From Silene conica (lineage: Eukaryota; Streptophyta; Magnoliopsida; Caryophyllales; Caryophyllaceae), in contig CM055313.2 in the NCBI GenBank assembly GCA_029255685.2, positions 77,850,641 through 77,914,640 on the forward strand: a stretch of DNA of 64,000 nt, given 5' to 3'. A program made the translations under genes and the position numbers. The notes under the pieces are model-generated. The model was not told the DNA's origin and did no database searches. It saw only the letters and a list, made by a program, of their open reading frames with translations. Shown piece after piece: positions 36,355 through 47,324 of this stretch; positions within the stretch are counted from its first letter, which is position 1, and every line of letters begins with the position of its first letter.

Positions 36355-37708
36355 TGAAGAGTCACAACGAGTTTAACACCTAAGAGGGGGAGGGGGTGAA
36401 TTAGGTGACCTTTTTAAAATTTCAGATTTAAACTTGATAGGGTTAAGAGTCAAGCACGAAAGATGGAGTCTGAGCAACAGTATAGGCAACAGTTGCACAG
36501 ACCTGCTAGTTATCGTAAGTAGTAAGCATTCGAAAGATTGATAAGAGAATGAACAAGAATGAAAACAGGCGATATAAAAAATTGGTTCAGCTCCTACTCC
36601 GGAGCCTACGTCCAACCGTTATCTTATTAAAAGTTTAGAAGCTACTCCGCTTAACTAGAACTATTACAATAAGACAACTCGCCAACCTACTCCGGTTGCA
36701 ATGCTTCGAGCTACTCCGCTCAAAGACTTGACTCAAACCTAGAGCTACTCCGCTCTAAGAGTTTTTGATGTTCTACCTTTGGTTTACAGGATCAATGTCT
36801 CAAGGGTTCTCTTTTAAGAACATGGAGACTTCATTTAAGATCTAAACACAAGGTCCTTGAACATACTCATTAGGCATTAAGAGTGCTACTAGTGCTTAGG
36901 AGATAATGTCCTTGTTAAAACCTTTTTGAAGACTTTTAAAAACTTAAAACATTTGCAAAGTTACTTTGAAAAATGAAGCACAAATCAGTTTTGCAAAAGT
37001 TTGTAATGAATGCACTAAAAAGTCTTGGCAATAAATGAACCCAAGGGTCCATATTTATAGCCGAAATGCAAGGCTTCTTGAAACCATAAAGCATGTGCTT
37101 TGCCTACCTTTTACACAATGAGATTGTCTTTACTTGGTAGGTAAAAGGGTAAGTCAAATTGTCAAGGAGGGTAAAAGGACTGGTCTGATTTCACAAGGCT
37201 CTATGATACACTCATTTAGCTAAGGAAGCATTCAACTTTCCCTCATGGAGAAACTCACTTAGCTAAATGAGGAAATAAAGCAAGATTTTACTTTCACAAA
37301 GACCAAGTCTCCTTTGAATAAGATTTTCAACTTGATTTTCTGAACTTTGATTCAAATAATAATTTATTTCAACACAAGCTGATATTTTTGAAAACAATTT
37401 CAAACATTTGAAATCCTCTTTGAAAATTATCTCCGTAACTAGCACTAGACACAGGTCATGCAACAGTCTGAGAACTGTTTCATGACTTTTGCACTTTTAA
37501 TGACTTAGATGAGTATGATCAATTACCTTGCTTACAACACTCTTTCTAGACTCGACTTAGATTTCTTCTCTTGTATCTTGGAACTTCTTCTTGATTGTCT
37601 TTGATCATTCACAAGCTTGATATCATTTGCTATTAAACACAAAGCTAGAAAAAGACATTAGAAGTGGTTAGAAGTAACTTGGCATCATCAACCATAAGTG
37701 TTCTAACA
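36355..37708 (-). repeat. 3' LTR of the Sirevirus
   Basis: 1354 bp, TG...CA on both strands. Compared with the 5' LTR, differences were seen only near 36440 and 37086. Internal direct repeats 'gctactccgct' occur several times at 36640-36755. Confidence 0.97.
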
Positions 37709-37720
37709 AATTCCCCCTTT
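37709..37720 (-). other. Polypurine tract of the Sirevirus
   Basis: The minus-strand sequence AAAGGGGGAATT lies directly inside the 3' LTR, where it would prime plus-strand DNA synthesis. Confidence 0.85.
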
Positions 37721-38138
37721 GATGATGGCAAGTTACTTATAAAATTTTTGTCCCAAGTTCCCCCTTAGCCCATGGTGAGTCGGTCTTTGTTAACCACAAT
37801 TAATAAGACATCAAGAGATACGTAATCAAGGTGATCAAGGTTTTGACAATCTTAACTTAAGTTAGACTTCTAATCATGGTAGCTAAAACATTTCTACGGT
37901 GTACGTTAGCCTAAGAGTCATTAAGTAATAACAACATAAATTTTATAACACTTCCCCCTCTTGACATCATCAAGAAGAGAAACATACGATGATTAGGATA
38001 GCAGTTCATAGGATGCATATGAGTCTAAAAACAAGTCCAGAAAACAGAGTCAAAGGCAATACATGCATGATAATAATAATAATATTAGCAAGCTAGAAGG
38101 TAGGGGAGTGGGTTGGGTGGGGGGGGGGGGGGGGGGGG
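37721..38138 (-). other. Untranslated region between the extra ORF and the polypurine tract
   Basis: About 420 bp without coding potential. A run of 20 G on the plus strand (38119-38138) begins directly beyond the stop codon of the extra ORF, so the transcript would carry 20 C there. A possible polypurine-like stretch also lies at about 37955-37985. Confidence 0.7.
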
Positions 38139-40196
38139 TTAGGCCTCGTCCTCGGCCTCCTGCTCCTCTTGAGTCAGCCTCTCCACGAGGTCCTCATTCA
38201 CAGATTTCAACTCAGCCACCTCCTCTTTCAACGACTCAATGTCCATGGCCATCTTCTTGATAAGATTCAAGACTTGATCCAACTTCTCATTAGCCAGCCC
38301 TGGTGCAACAGTTGAAGCATCTGTTCCCTTTGCACTGAACTTCTTCACCAACTTACCCTCCTTAGATGCCAATCCCATTTGAGAAAGAAGACCGGGAGTC
38401 ATCTCATCACTGAGTCTTTCCACAGCAGGGCTCCCATGCATAATAAGCTTATGTTTCTTAAAGATAAGGGAGAGCCACATACCATATGGGATGAGGGTTG
38501 TTTTGTCGAACTTTCCCACCTTGATGTCCTTGGCAAGCTCATGAATGCGGAAGAATATGAGATGTGGAAGGCTTATGGGTAGACTTTTGAGAATGTAGTA
38601 GAGAAGGGTCATTTCCAGGTATGAGCACCGACCACGAGTGGAGGCATTAGGGACAAGGACACGTCTAATGAAGTTAAAGATAAAGCGATGAGGGGCACGG
38701 AGTTCAGCTCCATAGATGTTGGAGGGTCCTTCTCTCTTGATCCCGGGTCGGAGTGTTTTGGTTATATCAGTGACAATAGATGCTTCAATTTCCCCCCATG
38801 TCCCCTTAGGAAATGTATCAAGGCCAGTAGGAATAACTTTGAGGGCTGTGGCCAATTGGTCAATGGTAAGGGCAAGGGGTTTATCATTGATATAGGCAGA
38901 AAGGGTTTCTGATGCAACATCCACCCGTACGGTTGCAAAGAACTGAACGACCTCAGACACGTACACAGGGCTGTACATGTCAAGCAAATCTACCCAATGT
39001 TGGACAATCATTTCAGTTTTGAAGAAATTAAAGGCCGGAGAAGTAGCATACCAATCTTTTGGATAACGCCTACCGGTGTTGAATGAGCAAGAGAGCAACC
39101 GGTGACACTTGTCGAGCACCTCTTCGGAGAGAGGAAGATTGGAGAGATGCGCCCATACCTCATTCTTAAAAGGTTCATCAAAGGCGGTGGCAATGATAGT
39201 AGTGCAGGGGTTTGAAGGACCAACCAGCTCAGTAGTTTTGGTTTGTTTTTGAAGACGGGTTTTGGGTATGAGTTTGTTCTTTTTGGTGAGAAGACGGGTT
39301 GGTTTTTGTGGGGGCTTGGTGATTTTTGTGATTTTGGGTTTCTTTAAAGTTGAGAGAACAGTATCATCAAACTCCTCTTCTTCTCCGAACATTTCACTGA
39401 TTTTTCGTTTGACATTTGATTGGTGAGTGGTGTGCATCAATGGATCAAGCCCATCATCAAACATTTCATGATCGTGAGGTTCATCCTCATTTTCATTTGT
39501 TGCAACAGTTTCCGTTTCCTTTTTTTGCTCTCCTTCTTCTTCTAGCTCATCCTCAACAGCCCGTGTTCTTCTTTCCTGGGCAACACCTTTTTTCTTCTTT
39601 TCGGGTTCAACTCCCTTTTTCTTTCCCATATCTTTCTTTGCATTTTCTTTCTCTTTTTCAATTTCATTAGCATTTCTTTTTCCCTTACCTTTCTTTCCCT
39701 CTCTTTCCTTTTCAGTTGTTTCTTCCTCATTTTCTTCACTCTCCTCAACTCCTTCATCCTCTTCATTCTCTTTCTCACTTTCATTTGTTTCCTCTTCTCC
39801 TTTTTCACTTTCAACAACCTCCTCTTCTGTTTCCTCGTTCCCCTTTTCATTCACATCGCTTTCCTCGACATTTTCGAGGTTTGCATGTTCCCCTTTTTCA
39901 TGCCCCGCAACAGAGTCTTCATCCCTTGGTTCGTTCGTGTTTTCATGGTCGGATTCGGACACTGAGGGAACATCCATAGGTACTCCCATATTTTTCTTCG
40001 TGGGAACTCCCTTTTTCGAGCCAGGTTTGGGCTTTGGACCGGCCGTAGTTTTTGCCTTGGTTTTGGCAGCGGTGGTTTTGGCAGTGGTGGTTTTGGCAGG
40101 GGATGCGGGTGAGGTCATGGTGAGTTTTGCAACGTATTTTGGGTTGTAGGTGTTGGCAAGATTTTTCAGTTCACGACTTATGTTTTTGGGAGGCAT
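38139..40196 (-). CDS. Additional ORF between pol and 3' LTR of the Sirevirus
   Basis: An intact 685-codon frame downstream of pol, in the position where some Sireviruses carry an env-like gene. Residues 1-90 are basic and rich in Lys, Thr, Ala and Pro. Residues of about 75-265 are extremely rich in Glu and Lys with repeated 'EESE'-type motifs, probably disordered or helical. Residues of about 325-570 form a conserved-looking globular part, including 'YPKDWYATSPAF', a long helix-rich stretch and 'GRCSYLEMTLLYYIL'; it resembles the 'putative plant transposon protein' domain found in retroelement-derived ORFs. About 45 C-terminal residues form a coiled coil ('LKEEVAELKSVNEDL'). I see no signal peptide and no clear transmembrane segment, so an envelope role is not supported. 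Function is unknown. Being intact while pol is broken suggests the frame is recent or maintained across the family. Confidence 0.8.
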   Translation of the reverse strand: MPPKNISRELKNLANTYNPKYVAKLTMTSPASPAKTTTAKTTAAKTKAKTTAGPKPKPGSKKGVPTKKNMGVPMDVPSVSESDHENTNEPRDEDSVAGHEKGEHANLENVEESDVNEKGNEETEEEVVESEKGEEETNESEKENEEDEGVEESEENEEETTEKEREGKKGKGKRNANEIEKEKENAKKDMGKKKGVEPEKKKKGVAQERRTRAVEDELEEEGEQKKETETVATNENEDEPHDHEMFDDGLDPLMHTTHQSNVKRKISEMFGEEEEFDDTVLSTLKKPKITKITKPPQKPTRLLTKKNKLIPKTRLQKQTKTTELVGPSNPCTTIIATAFDEPFKNEVWAHLSNLPLSEEVLDKCHRLLSCSFNTGRRYPKDWYATSPAFNFFKTEMIVQHWVDLLDMYSPVYVSEVVQFFATVRVDVASETLSAYINDKPLALTIDQLATALKVIPTGLDTFPKGTWGEIEASIVTDITKTLRPGIKREGPSNIYGAELRAPHRFIFNFIRRVLVPNASTRGRCSYLEMTLLYYILKSLPISLPHLIFFRIHELAKDIKVGKFDKTTLIPYGMWLSLIFKKHKLIMHGSPAVERLSDEMTPGLLSQMGLASKEGKLVKKFSAKGTDASTVAPGLANEKLDQVLNLIKKMAMDIESLKEEVAELKSVNEDLVERLTQEEQEAEDEA

Positions 40197-40592
40197 TTTA
40201 GGAAGGTTTTATGGTGAAGATGACGGTTGAAGGAAGATGGGAAGGTTAGGGAGAGAGGGAAGTAGTTTTTAATTTTTGAATTAAGGTAAGAGAGAGGGAG
40301 GGAGGTTAATAACTGAAGGATAAAAGGGGATTAGACGGTTTTGGGGTGGTTGAGTGTAAAGGATTAAATGGGGCGGTTTATGGGTATTAATGAGGTGATT
40401 TGTGATAGCAAAAAGTATTGATTTGATGGGTCATAGCTAGCTTTAATGGATAAACACATGCATGCCTACTTTCTTTGTTTTCTTAACGGACTTGCATTAA
40501 AAACCGTACACAAACACAAATAGCATTTTTAAACCGATCTACGTATATTCTCGACTCTAGTCAATCATTTAGGAGACGGAAATTATTTAATG

Positions 40593-43500
40593 TCACGCAT
40601 CACTCAACAAACCAATTTCCAACCTAAGTTTTACGAATTGTTCTCTTTCTAACGGTTTTGTAAAAATATCCGCAATTTGATTTTCGGTTTTACAAAAGTT
40701 AAGACATATCGTTCCTTTTTCGACTTGATCACGTAAAAAATGATGCCTTATCTCAATGTGTTTGGTCCGAGAGTGTTGTATTGGGTTCTTAGAAATATTA
40801 ATTGCACTAGTATTATCACAAAAAATAGGAGTGGATTCGAAATTAATACCGAAATCGTGCAATTGTTGACGAACCCATAGGATTTGTGTGCAACAGAGTG
40901 CAGCACTGATGTACTCGCTTTCGGCCGTTGATAGAGACACGGTATTTTGCTTTTTGGAGGCCCACGTGAGCAAGCATGGGCCCATGAACGTGGCAATTCC
41001 CGACGTGCTCTTACGATCTAACATGCATCTCGCATAATCGGCATCGGAAAACCCTACAAGATCAAGATCATAGTAAGAAGGATACCAAAGATATAGGTGT
41101 TGGGTTCCGATCAAGTATTTAAAGATCCTTTTTACGGCTTTGAAGTGAGATTCCTTAGGGTTAGCTTGAAAGCGAGCACATACACAAACACTATATTGAA
41201 TATCGGGTCGACTTGCGGTTAAGTAAAGTAATGAACCGATCATACCTCGATACACCTTTTCACTAACACTCTTACCATTAGGATCAAGATCAAGTTTGAG
41301 GTTAGATACCATAGGTGTAGCAACGGGTTTCGCATTGGTCAACCCGAACTTACTCAACATTTCCTTCACATACTTTTGTTGATGGATCATGGTGCCTTCT
41401 TCTTTTTGCTTGATTTGAAGGCCAAGAAAGAACCCTAGTTCTCCCATCATGCTCATTTCAAACTCAGATTTCATTAGACTTGCAAAATAATCATAAAGAG
41501 CTTCACTTGTTGCACCAAAGATTATGTCATCGACATATACTTGCACAAGCAACATTACATCTGAATGTGCCTTAATGAACAGAGTTTTATCAACCGAACC
41601 ACGTACAAAACCATTTTCCAAGAGAAATTTTGAAAGCCTATCATACCATGCTCTAGGAGCCTGTTTTAAACCATATAGAGCTTTATCAAGTTTGTAAACA
41701 TGGTTCGGTGATTCATTATCCAAGAAACCCGGTGGTTGTTCAACAAAAACTTCTTCATTTAGATAGCCATTTAAGAACGCGGATTTTACATCCATTTGAA
41801 AAAGTTTTACGCCATGATGAGCTGCGAAGGCAACGAGAATTCGTATGGCTTCAAGTCTAGCTACCGGTGCAAAGGTTTCGTCGAAATCAATTCCCTCTTG
41901 TTGGTTATCCCTTGCACCACTAGCCTTGCTTTGTTCCTTACGATTTCTCCGTTGTCATCTAGCTTATTTCGAAAAACCCACCTAGTGCCAATGACAGTCC
42001 GATTTGACGGCCTAGGGACAAGATGCCATACCTCACTTCTTTTGAATTGGTCCAACTCTTCTTGCATGGCCAAGATCCAACAAGGATCTTCGAGGGCATT
42101 TGAAATGTGGTTGGGTTCAATTTGTGAGAGGTAGGCATTGAAGGCACAAAAGTTTCTGAGTGATGATCTGGTTTTTACCCCTGAATCAAGGTCACTGGTC
42201 AGGTTATCAAGAGGATGAAAGCTTTGGTGTTTCCATTTCCTTGGTACGGTGGTGTTAGGAGCGAGAGCTTGTTCATTCTGTTCTGATGCAACAGTTTCAG
42301 GGTCTGTAGTGTGTGGAGGATTTTGTGAGGGAATTTGGGCATTGATGTTTGTGGGATCAGAGGGTGATCCTTGGCTTTCTTCACCAGCTCTTGATGTGCT
42401 AGCTTCATCTGAGGGTGAAGGACCTTCAATTCCCCCTGAGTTTTGGCCTGCTCCCCCATGCAACGGTTCCTCTGACTGTTGTTCAGTATCCTCAGCTTCT
42501 AACACATGGTCCATATCATGACGGACCATTCCAAGTTCAAATTCATCATCCTCGTCTTCATTGTTTACCTGTTCAGGGGACACAAAAAGACTAGATTCGT
42601 CAAACACGACATGAATACTTTCTTCCATTTTCATAGTCCTTTTGTTAAAGACCTTGTAAGCCTTGCTATGGTTAGAATATCCCACAAAAATTGCTTCATC
42701 ACTACGGGCATCAAATTTTCCAAGATTATCTTTCCCGTTATTGTGAACAAAACATTTACATCCGAAGCATTTTAAATATGAGATATTTGGTTTTCTTCCA
42801 CGTAGAATTTCATAAGGTGTTTTGTTGGTGATTTTTCTAATCATGACTCGATTATAGACGTAACACGAGGTGTTTACGGCTTCGGCCCAAAAATTTCTTG
42901 GAACCTTAGAGCTAATGATCATGGTCCTAGCCATATTTTCCAAGGTTCGATTCATTCGTTCCACAACTCCGTTTTGTTGTGGAGTTCGTGCGGCCGAAAA
43001 GTTATGGCTAACACCGTTTTCATTGCAATAAGTTTCAAAAGAGGAGTTCTCAAATTCGGTTCCATGGTCGGACCTTAAGGCTCCAAGTTTGAGTGAAAAT
43101 TTGTTTTCGACCATTTTGAGCCAAATTAAGAACTCACTAAAGGCTTTATCTTTGGTTCCAAGAAACAACAACCATACATATCTAGAACAATCATCAACAA
43201 TAACACAAATGTAATTACTACCACCTTTGCTTGTGATACGCATGGGTCCGCAAAGGTCAATGTGAACAAGTTCTAAGACACGAGATGTGCTAACACAATG
43301 TTTAGATTTGAATGAACTTTTAACTTGTTTTCCTTTGACACAATCATCACACATGGAGTTAAATTTGAAGTTAATGATGGGTAAGCCTTCAACTAGGTCA
43401 AGTCTTCTAAGGTTGTTTAGTGTCCTAGCATTCACATGTCCTAACCTCTTATGCCAAAGCCACGGGTCATTTTTGTGAACACTCATGCATGAAAGAGTTT

Positions 43501-43867
43501 GACTAGACAAAGAACATAAATCAATCATATACACATCCTTGACACGCTTACCTTCGAGAATTAACTCCCTTGTCTTACCATTCAAAATTTTACACACATG
43601 AGCATGAAATTCAACGATATTACCTCGATCACACAATTGTGAAATGCTAAGGAGATTGTGTTTTAATCCTTTGACAAGCAGCACTTTGTCCACGCATAGT
43701 GATTTTGACTTACCAACTTTTCCGATACCAACAATTTCACCTTGTTTGTTATCGCCAAAAGTCACCATGCCTCCATTGTAGGCTTCTAGCGAGAGGAATT
43801 GGCTTTCTTCCCCCGTCATGTGACGAGAGCATCCACTGTCTAAGTACCAATTGCTGCTGCCTCCCAC
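40593..43867 (-). pseudogene. Sirevirus pol with one frameshift
   Basis: The first frame (43867-41861, 668 codons) has the aspartic protease motif DSGCSRHMTG at its start, then the pre-integrase zinc finger (HKRLGH...CDDC), the integrase core with Asp in 'HIDLCGP', Asp in 'RSDHGTEF' and Glu in 'VVERMNR', and the start of the reverse transcriptase ('GTRWVFRNK', 'ARLVVQG'). One missing base near 41905-41910 shifts the frame. The rest (41795-40593) holds 'DVKSAFLNG', the catalytic YVDDIIFG, and RNase H with 'DADYARC' and 'STAESEY'. All catalytic motifs are present, so the frameshift is the only visible lesion. Pol begins in a different frame from gag, 17 bases after the gag stop. Confidence 0.93.
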
Positions 43868-43883
43868 TAATGCCTACGCAAAT

Positions 43884-45902
43884 TCAAACAGTTAGTTTAG
43901 GAACCCAAACAAGTTTGGGTCCCTTCTTAACACTCAAAACCGAGTCTTTTCTAACCCACGTTTTTTGTGCTTCATTGGTGTTTCTTGCTAGATCATGTTT
44001 TCGTTTAGGACATTCATTGAACTCATGACCTGTCTTTCCACAGTAGTTACAGATAATGTACTCAGGTAATCCAGCATACTTTCGCCTTCTGAAATCGGTT
44101 TGGCTTGGGTCCTGGTTTCGGATGCAACAGTGAGTGCTCCTGTTGCCTCTGAAACCAAGTCCAGCATTTTTCAAGGCTTTCTCATTTTCCTGAGATTGTT
44201 TTAACAGAAATTCCAAGACATTTTGACTTCCTTCCCATTTGAGATAAAACTGTTTTGCATCATGCAATTCTTTGGTCAAGGTCTCTATCCTTCCTAGATG
44301 AGTTAGATTTAGTTTTTCGACTTTTTCTAATTTTGCTTTGGTATGACTCACTTCATCTCCTAACAATGATGCAACTTCCTCTAGTTGTTTGTTGTCTAGC
44401 TTGTATGAAGTGATTTCCATTAAGAGGGAGTTACGTTCCTTGGTAAGTGAGGATACCATTCCTTTTAGAGACTCGACTTCTTTACAAAGATCAGTTTCAA
44501 CAGGACAATGATCTGTTACATGAGCTGTTTCAGTTTTACTCATAAGATTTTGATTTTGTTTCCTAAGCAACTTTACTTCCTTCTCAAGTTGGGTTATAGT
44601 ACATGTTTGGTCTACCTTAGTTAAAGTTTCCTTTAGGTTGACATTTTCTTCAGCTATACTCTCAATTTCATCTTGCATGACATTTAGCTTAATGTTTTGG
44701 ACACGACACTTATCTATGAAATCATCTAAAAGAAGACAAATTTTGTCTTTGGAGAAAGTGCGGGCCTTTCTCTTTAGACTATTTACCTCATCTTCAGAAT
44801 CTGAGTTAGAGTCAACGGAATGAGCCATAAGACAAACGGCGGTTTCCTTCTTCGCTGATTTCGAGGTTTCGGTTTTCGATTTTGAAGAAATGCATAACTT
44901 GGCGTCCAATTCTTCCTCAAGGAATTCATCCTCATCGGAATCAGACATGCCCCATATAGCTGTCATTACTTTGCTCTTGTAGTCACGTTTAGCATGCTCA
45001 CGTTTTTCCTTGGACTTAATCTCGTCCCACTTTGGGCATTCTTTGATTTGGTGACCCTTGTCACCACATTTGAAGCAACCAAAGGTAGAACTTGATCTCC
45101 TCTTAGGGAAACGTCTTTTGCTAGCATTGTTGAACTTTTGTGACCCTCGACCATTTATTATGCCGGCCATGTTTTTGGTAAACATAGCGAACTCGACATC
45201 CTCATCCTCCTCATCGCTTGAGAGAGCATTTAGAGCGAGTCCCTTTCCCTTTGAACTCTCCTGAGAGCGTTTAGTAAGTGAGAGCTCATGGGCCATGAGA
45301 GACCCCATTAGTTCATTTAGGGAAAGTGCGGCAAGGTCTTTGGCCTCCTCAATAGCCGTCACCTTCGGTTGCCACTTTTCAGTTAGGCTTCGAAGGATCT
45401 TTCGGACTAAATCCTCGGATTCAAAGTTTCGACCTAGGCTTTTAAGTTCGTTAACAATGCATGAGAAACGTGACGACAGACTGTTGATTGACTCATCTTT
45501 TCCCATGTTGAACATCTCATACTGTTGCATGAGAAGATCAACACGGTACTTCTTGACTTGAGATGTACCCTCATGAGCGAGGCTTAGGGTATCCCAGATT
45601 TCTTTTGCGGAAGTACAACCTGATATACGATTTATCTCTTGATCACCGATGCCATATTGAAGAATGGACATGGCTCTAGAGTTTTTCTCGATTTTCTTGT
45701 AATCGTTTTCGTTGTACTTTTCCTCATCTTTTGGTGTCGTTTTTCCATCTTTATCTGTAACCTCAACCTTAAGTGGGCCCTTTTGAATGATCTTCCAGCA
45801 TTCATAGTCAACCCCTTTTACGTAGTGTTCCATGCGGTGTTTCCACCAAGCATAGTTTTCACCTTTGAAGATTGGGTACTTAGTGTGTTTAGACTCGTCC
45901 AT
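43884..45902 (-). CDS. Sirevirus gag
   Basis: An intact 672-codon frame starting 50 bases inside the primer-binding site. Residues 1-220 form the capsid-like UBN2/DUF4219 region ('GENYAWWKHRM', 'AKEIWDTL'). A CCHC zinc knuckle has Cys276, Cys279, His284 and Cys289. Residues of about 380-590 are long heptad-rich coiled coil. A second knuckle, 'CNYCGKTGHEFNEC', starts at Cys618. The product forms the particle that packages element RNA. The long gag with central coiled coil and two knuckles is a feature of the Sirevirus group. Confidence 0.93.
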   Translation of the reverse strand: MDESKHTKYPIFKGENYAWWKHRMEHYVKGVDYECWKIIQKGPLKVEVTDKDGKTTPKDEEKYNENDYKKIEKNSRAMSILQYGIGDQEINRISGCTSAKEIWDTLSLAHEGTSQVKKYRVDLLMQQYEMFNMGKDESINSLSSRFSCIVNELKSLGRNFESEDLVRKILRSLTEKWQPKVTAIEEAKDLAALSLNELMGSLMAHELSLTKRSQESSKGKGLALNALSSDEEDEDVEFAMFTKNMAGIINGRGSQKFNNASKRRFPKRRSSSTFGCFKCGDKGHQIKECPKWDEIKSKEKREHAKRDYKSKVMTAIWGMSDSDEDEFLEEELDAKLCISSKSKTETSKSAKKETAVCLMAHSVDSNSDSEDEVNSLKRKARTFSKDKICLLLDDFIDKCRVQNIKLNVMQDEIESIAEENVNLKETLTKVDQTCTITQLEKEVKLLRKQNQNLMSKTETAHVTDHCPVETDLCKEVESLKGMVSSLTKERNSLLMEITSYKLDNKQLEEVASLLGDEVSHTKAKLEKVEKLNLTHLGRIETLTKELHDAKQFYLKWEGSQNVLEFLLKQSQENEKALKNAGLGFRGNRSTHCCIRNQDPSQTDFRRRKYAGLPEYIICNYCGKTGHEFNECPKRKHDLARNTNEAQKTWVRKDSVLSVKKGPKLVWVPKLTV

Positions 45903-45951
45903 GACTACGGATCTTTCTCTTTGGTGGTAAGACCTAAATCAAGAGCACGAG

Positions 45952-45963
45952 GCTCTGATACCA
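45952..45963 (-). other. Primer-binding site, initiator tRNA-Met
   Basis: The minus-strand TGGTATCAGAGC, two bases inside the 5' LTR, complements the 3' end of plant initiator tRNA-Met. This is the standard primer of Copia elements. Confidence 0.95.
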
Positions 45964-45965
45964 AT

Positions 45966-47319
45966 TGAAGAGTCACAACGAGTTTAACACCTAAGAGGGG
46001 GAGGGGGTGAATTAGGTGACCTTTTTAAAATTTCAGATTTAAACTTGATAAGGTTAAGAGTCAAGCACGAAAGATGGAGTCTGAGCAACAGTATAGGCAA
46101 CAGTTGCACAGACCTGCTAGTTATCGTAAGTAGTAAGCATTCGAAAGATTGATAAGAGAATGAACAAGAATGAAAACAGGCGATATAAAAAATTGGTTCA
46201 GCTCCTACTCCGGAGCCTACGTCCAACCGTTATCTTATTAAAAGTTTAGAAGCTACTCCGCTTAACTAGAACTATTACAATAAGACAACTCGCCAACCTA
46301 CTCCGGTTGCAATGCTTCGAGCTACTCCGCTCAAAGACTTGACTCAAACCTAGAGCTACTCCGCTCTAAGAGTTTTTGATGTTCTACCTTTGGTTTACAG
46401 GATCAATGTCTCAAGGGTTCTCTTTTAAGAACATGGAGACTTCATTTAAGATCTAAACACAAGGTCCTTGAACATACTCATTAGGCATTAAGAGTGCTAC
46501 TAGTGCTTAGGAGATAATGTCCTTGTTAAAACCTTTTTGAAGACTTTTAAAAACTTAAAACATTTGCAAAGTTACTTTGAAAAATGAAGCACAAATCAGT
46601 TTTGCAAAAGTTTGTAATGAATGCACTAAAAAGTCTTGGCAATAAATGAACCCAAGGGTCCATATTTATAGCCGAAATGCAAGGCTTCTTGAAACCCTAA
46701 AGCATGTGCTTTGCCTACCTTTTACACAATGAGATTGTCTTTACTTGGTAGGTAAAAGGGTAAGTCAAATTGTCAAGGAGGGTAAAAGGACTGGTCTGAT
46801 TTCACAAGGCTCTATGATACACTCATTTAGCTAAGGAAGCATTCAACTTTCCCTCATGGAGAAACTCACTTAGCTAAATGAGGAAATAAAGCAAGATTTT
46901 ACTTTCACAAAGACCAAGTCTCCTTTGAATAAGATTTTCAACTTGATTTTCTGAACTTTGATTCAAATAATAATTTATTTCAACACAAGCTGATATTTTT
47001 GAAAACAATTTCAAACATTTGAAATCCTCTTTGAAAATTATCTCCGTAACTAGCACTAGACACAGGTCATGCAACAGTCTGAGAACTGTTTCATGACTTT
47101 TGCACTTTTAATGACTTAGATGAGTATGATCAATTACCTTGCTTACAACACTCTTTCTAGACTCGACTTAGATTTCTTCTCTTGTATCTTGGAACTTCTT
47201 CTTGATTGTCTTTGATCATTCACAAGCTTGATATCATTTGCTATTAAACACAAAGCTAGAAAAAGACATTAGAAGTGGTTAGAAGTAACTTGGCATCATC
47301 AACCATAAGTGTTCTAACA
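45966..47319 (-). repeat. 5' LTR of the Sirevirus
   Basis: 1354 bp and almost identical to 36355-37708. It carries the promoter that would drive the element on the minus strand. Confidence 0.97.
46661..46670 (-). promoter_or_regulatory. TATA box of the Sirevirus LTR promoter
   Basis: The minus-strand CTATAAATATGG covers this spot, about 700 bp before the 5' LTR ends. The same motif is present in the 3' LTR near 37051, from where it could transcribe leftward into flanking DNA. Confidence 0.6.
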
Positions 47320-47324
47320 GACCC
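47320..47324. repeat. Target-site duplication GACCC (right)
   Basis: This matches GACCC at 36350-36354 on the other side of the Copia element. Confidence 0.95.

Larger units (their letters stand above)
36355..47319 (-). mobile_element. Full-length Sirevirus-type Copia retrotransposon
   Basis: A 10,965-bp element on the minus strand with two 1354-bp LTRs, an iMet primer-binding site, a polypurine tract and a 5-bp target-site duplication. The order in its own direction is 5' LTR (45966-47319), gag, pol (protease, integrase, reverse transcriptase, RNase H), an extra long ORF, and 3' LTR (36355-37708). The large gag with coiled coil and the additional ORF after pol suggest the Sirevirus (SIRE/Maximus) lineage. 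The LTRs differ at only two positions that I could find, so insertion is very recent, yet pol carries a frameshift. It sits inside an older Ty3-type LTR. Confidence 0.95.

Noticed and set aside
38063..40149. Plus-strand ORFs opposite the extra Sirevirus ORF
   Set aside because: They mirror the low-complexity Glu/Lys codons of the minus-strand frame and are rich in Phe, Leu and Pro as expected from antisense.
38139..40196. Calling the extra Sirevirus ORF an envelope gene
   Set aside because: Only the position fits. No signal peptide, cleavage-site pattern or convincing transmembrane helix was seen.
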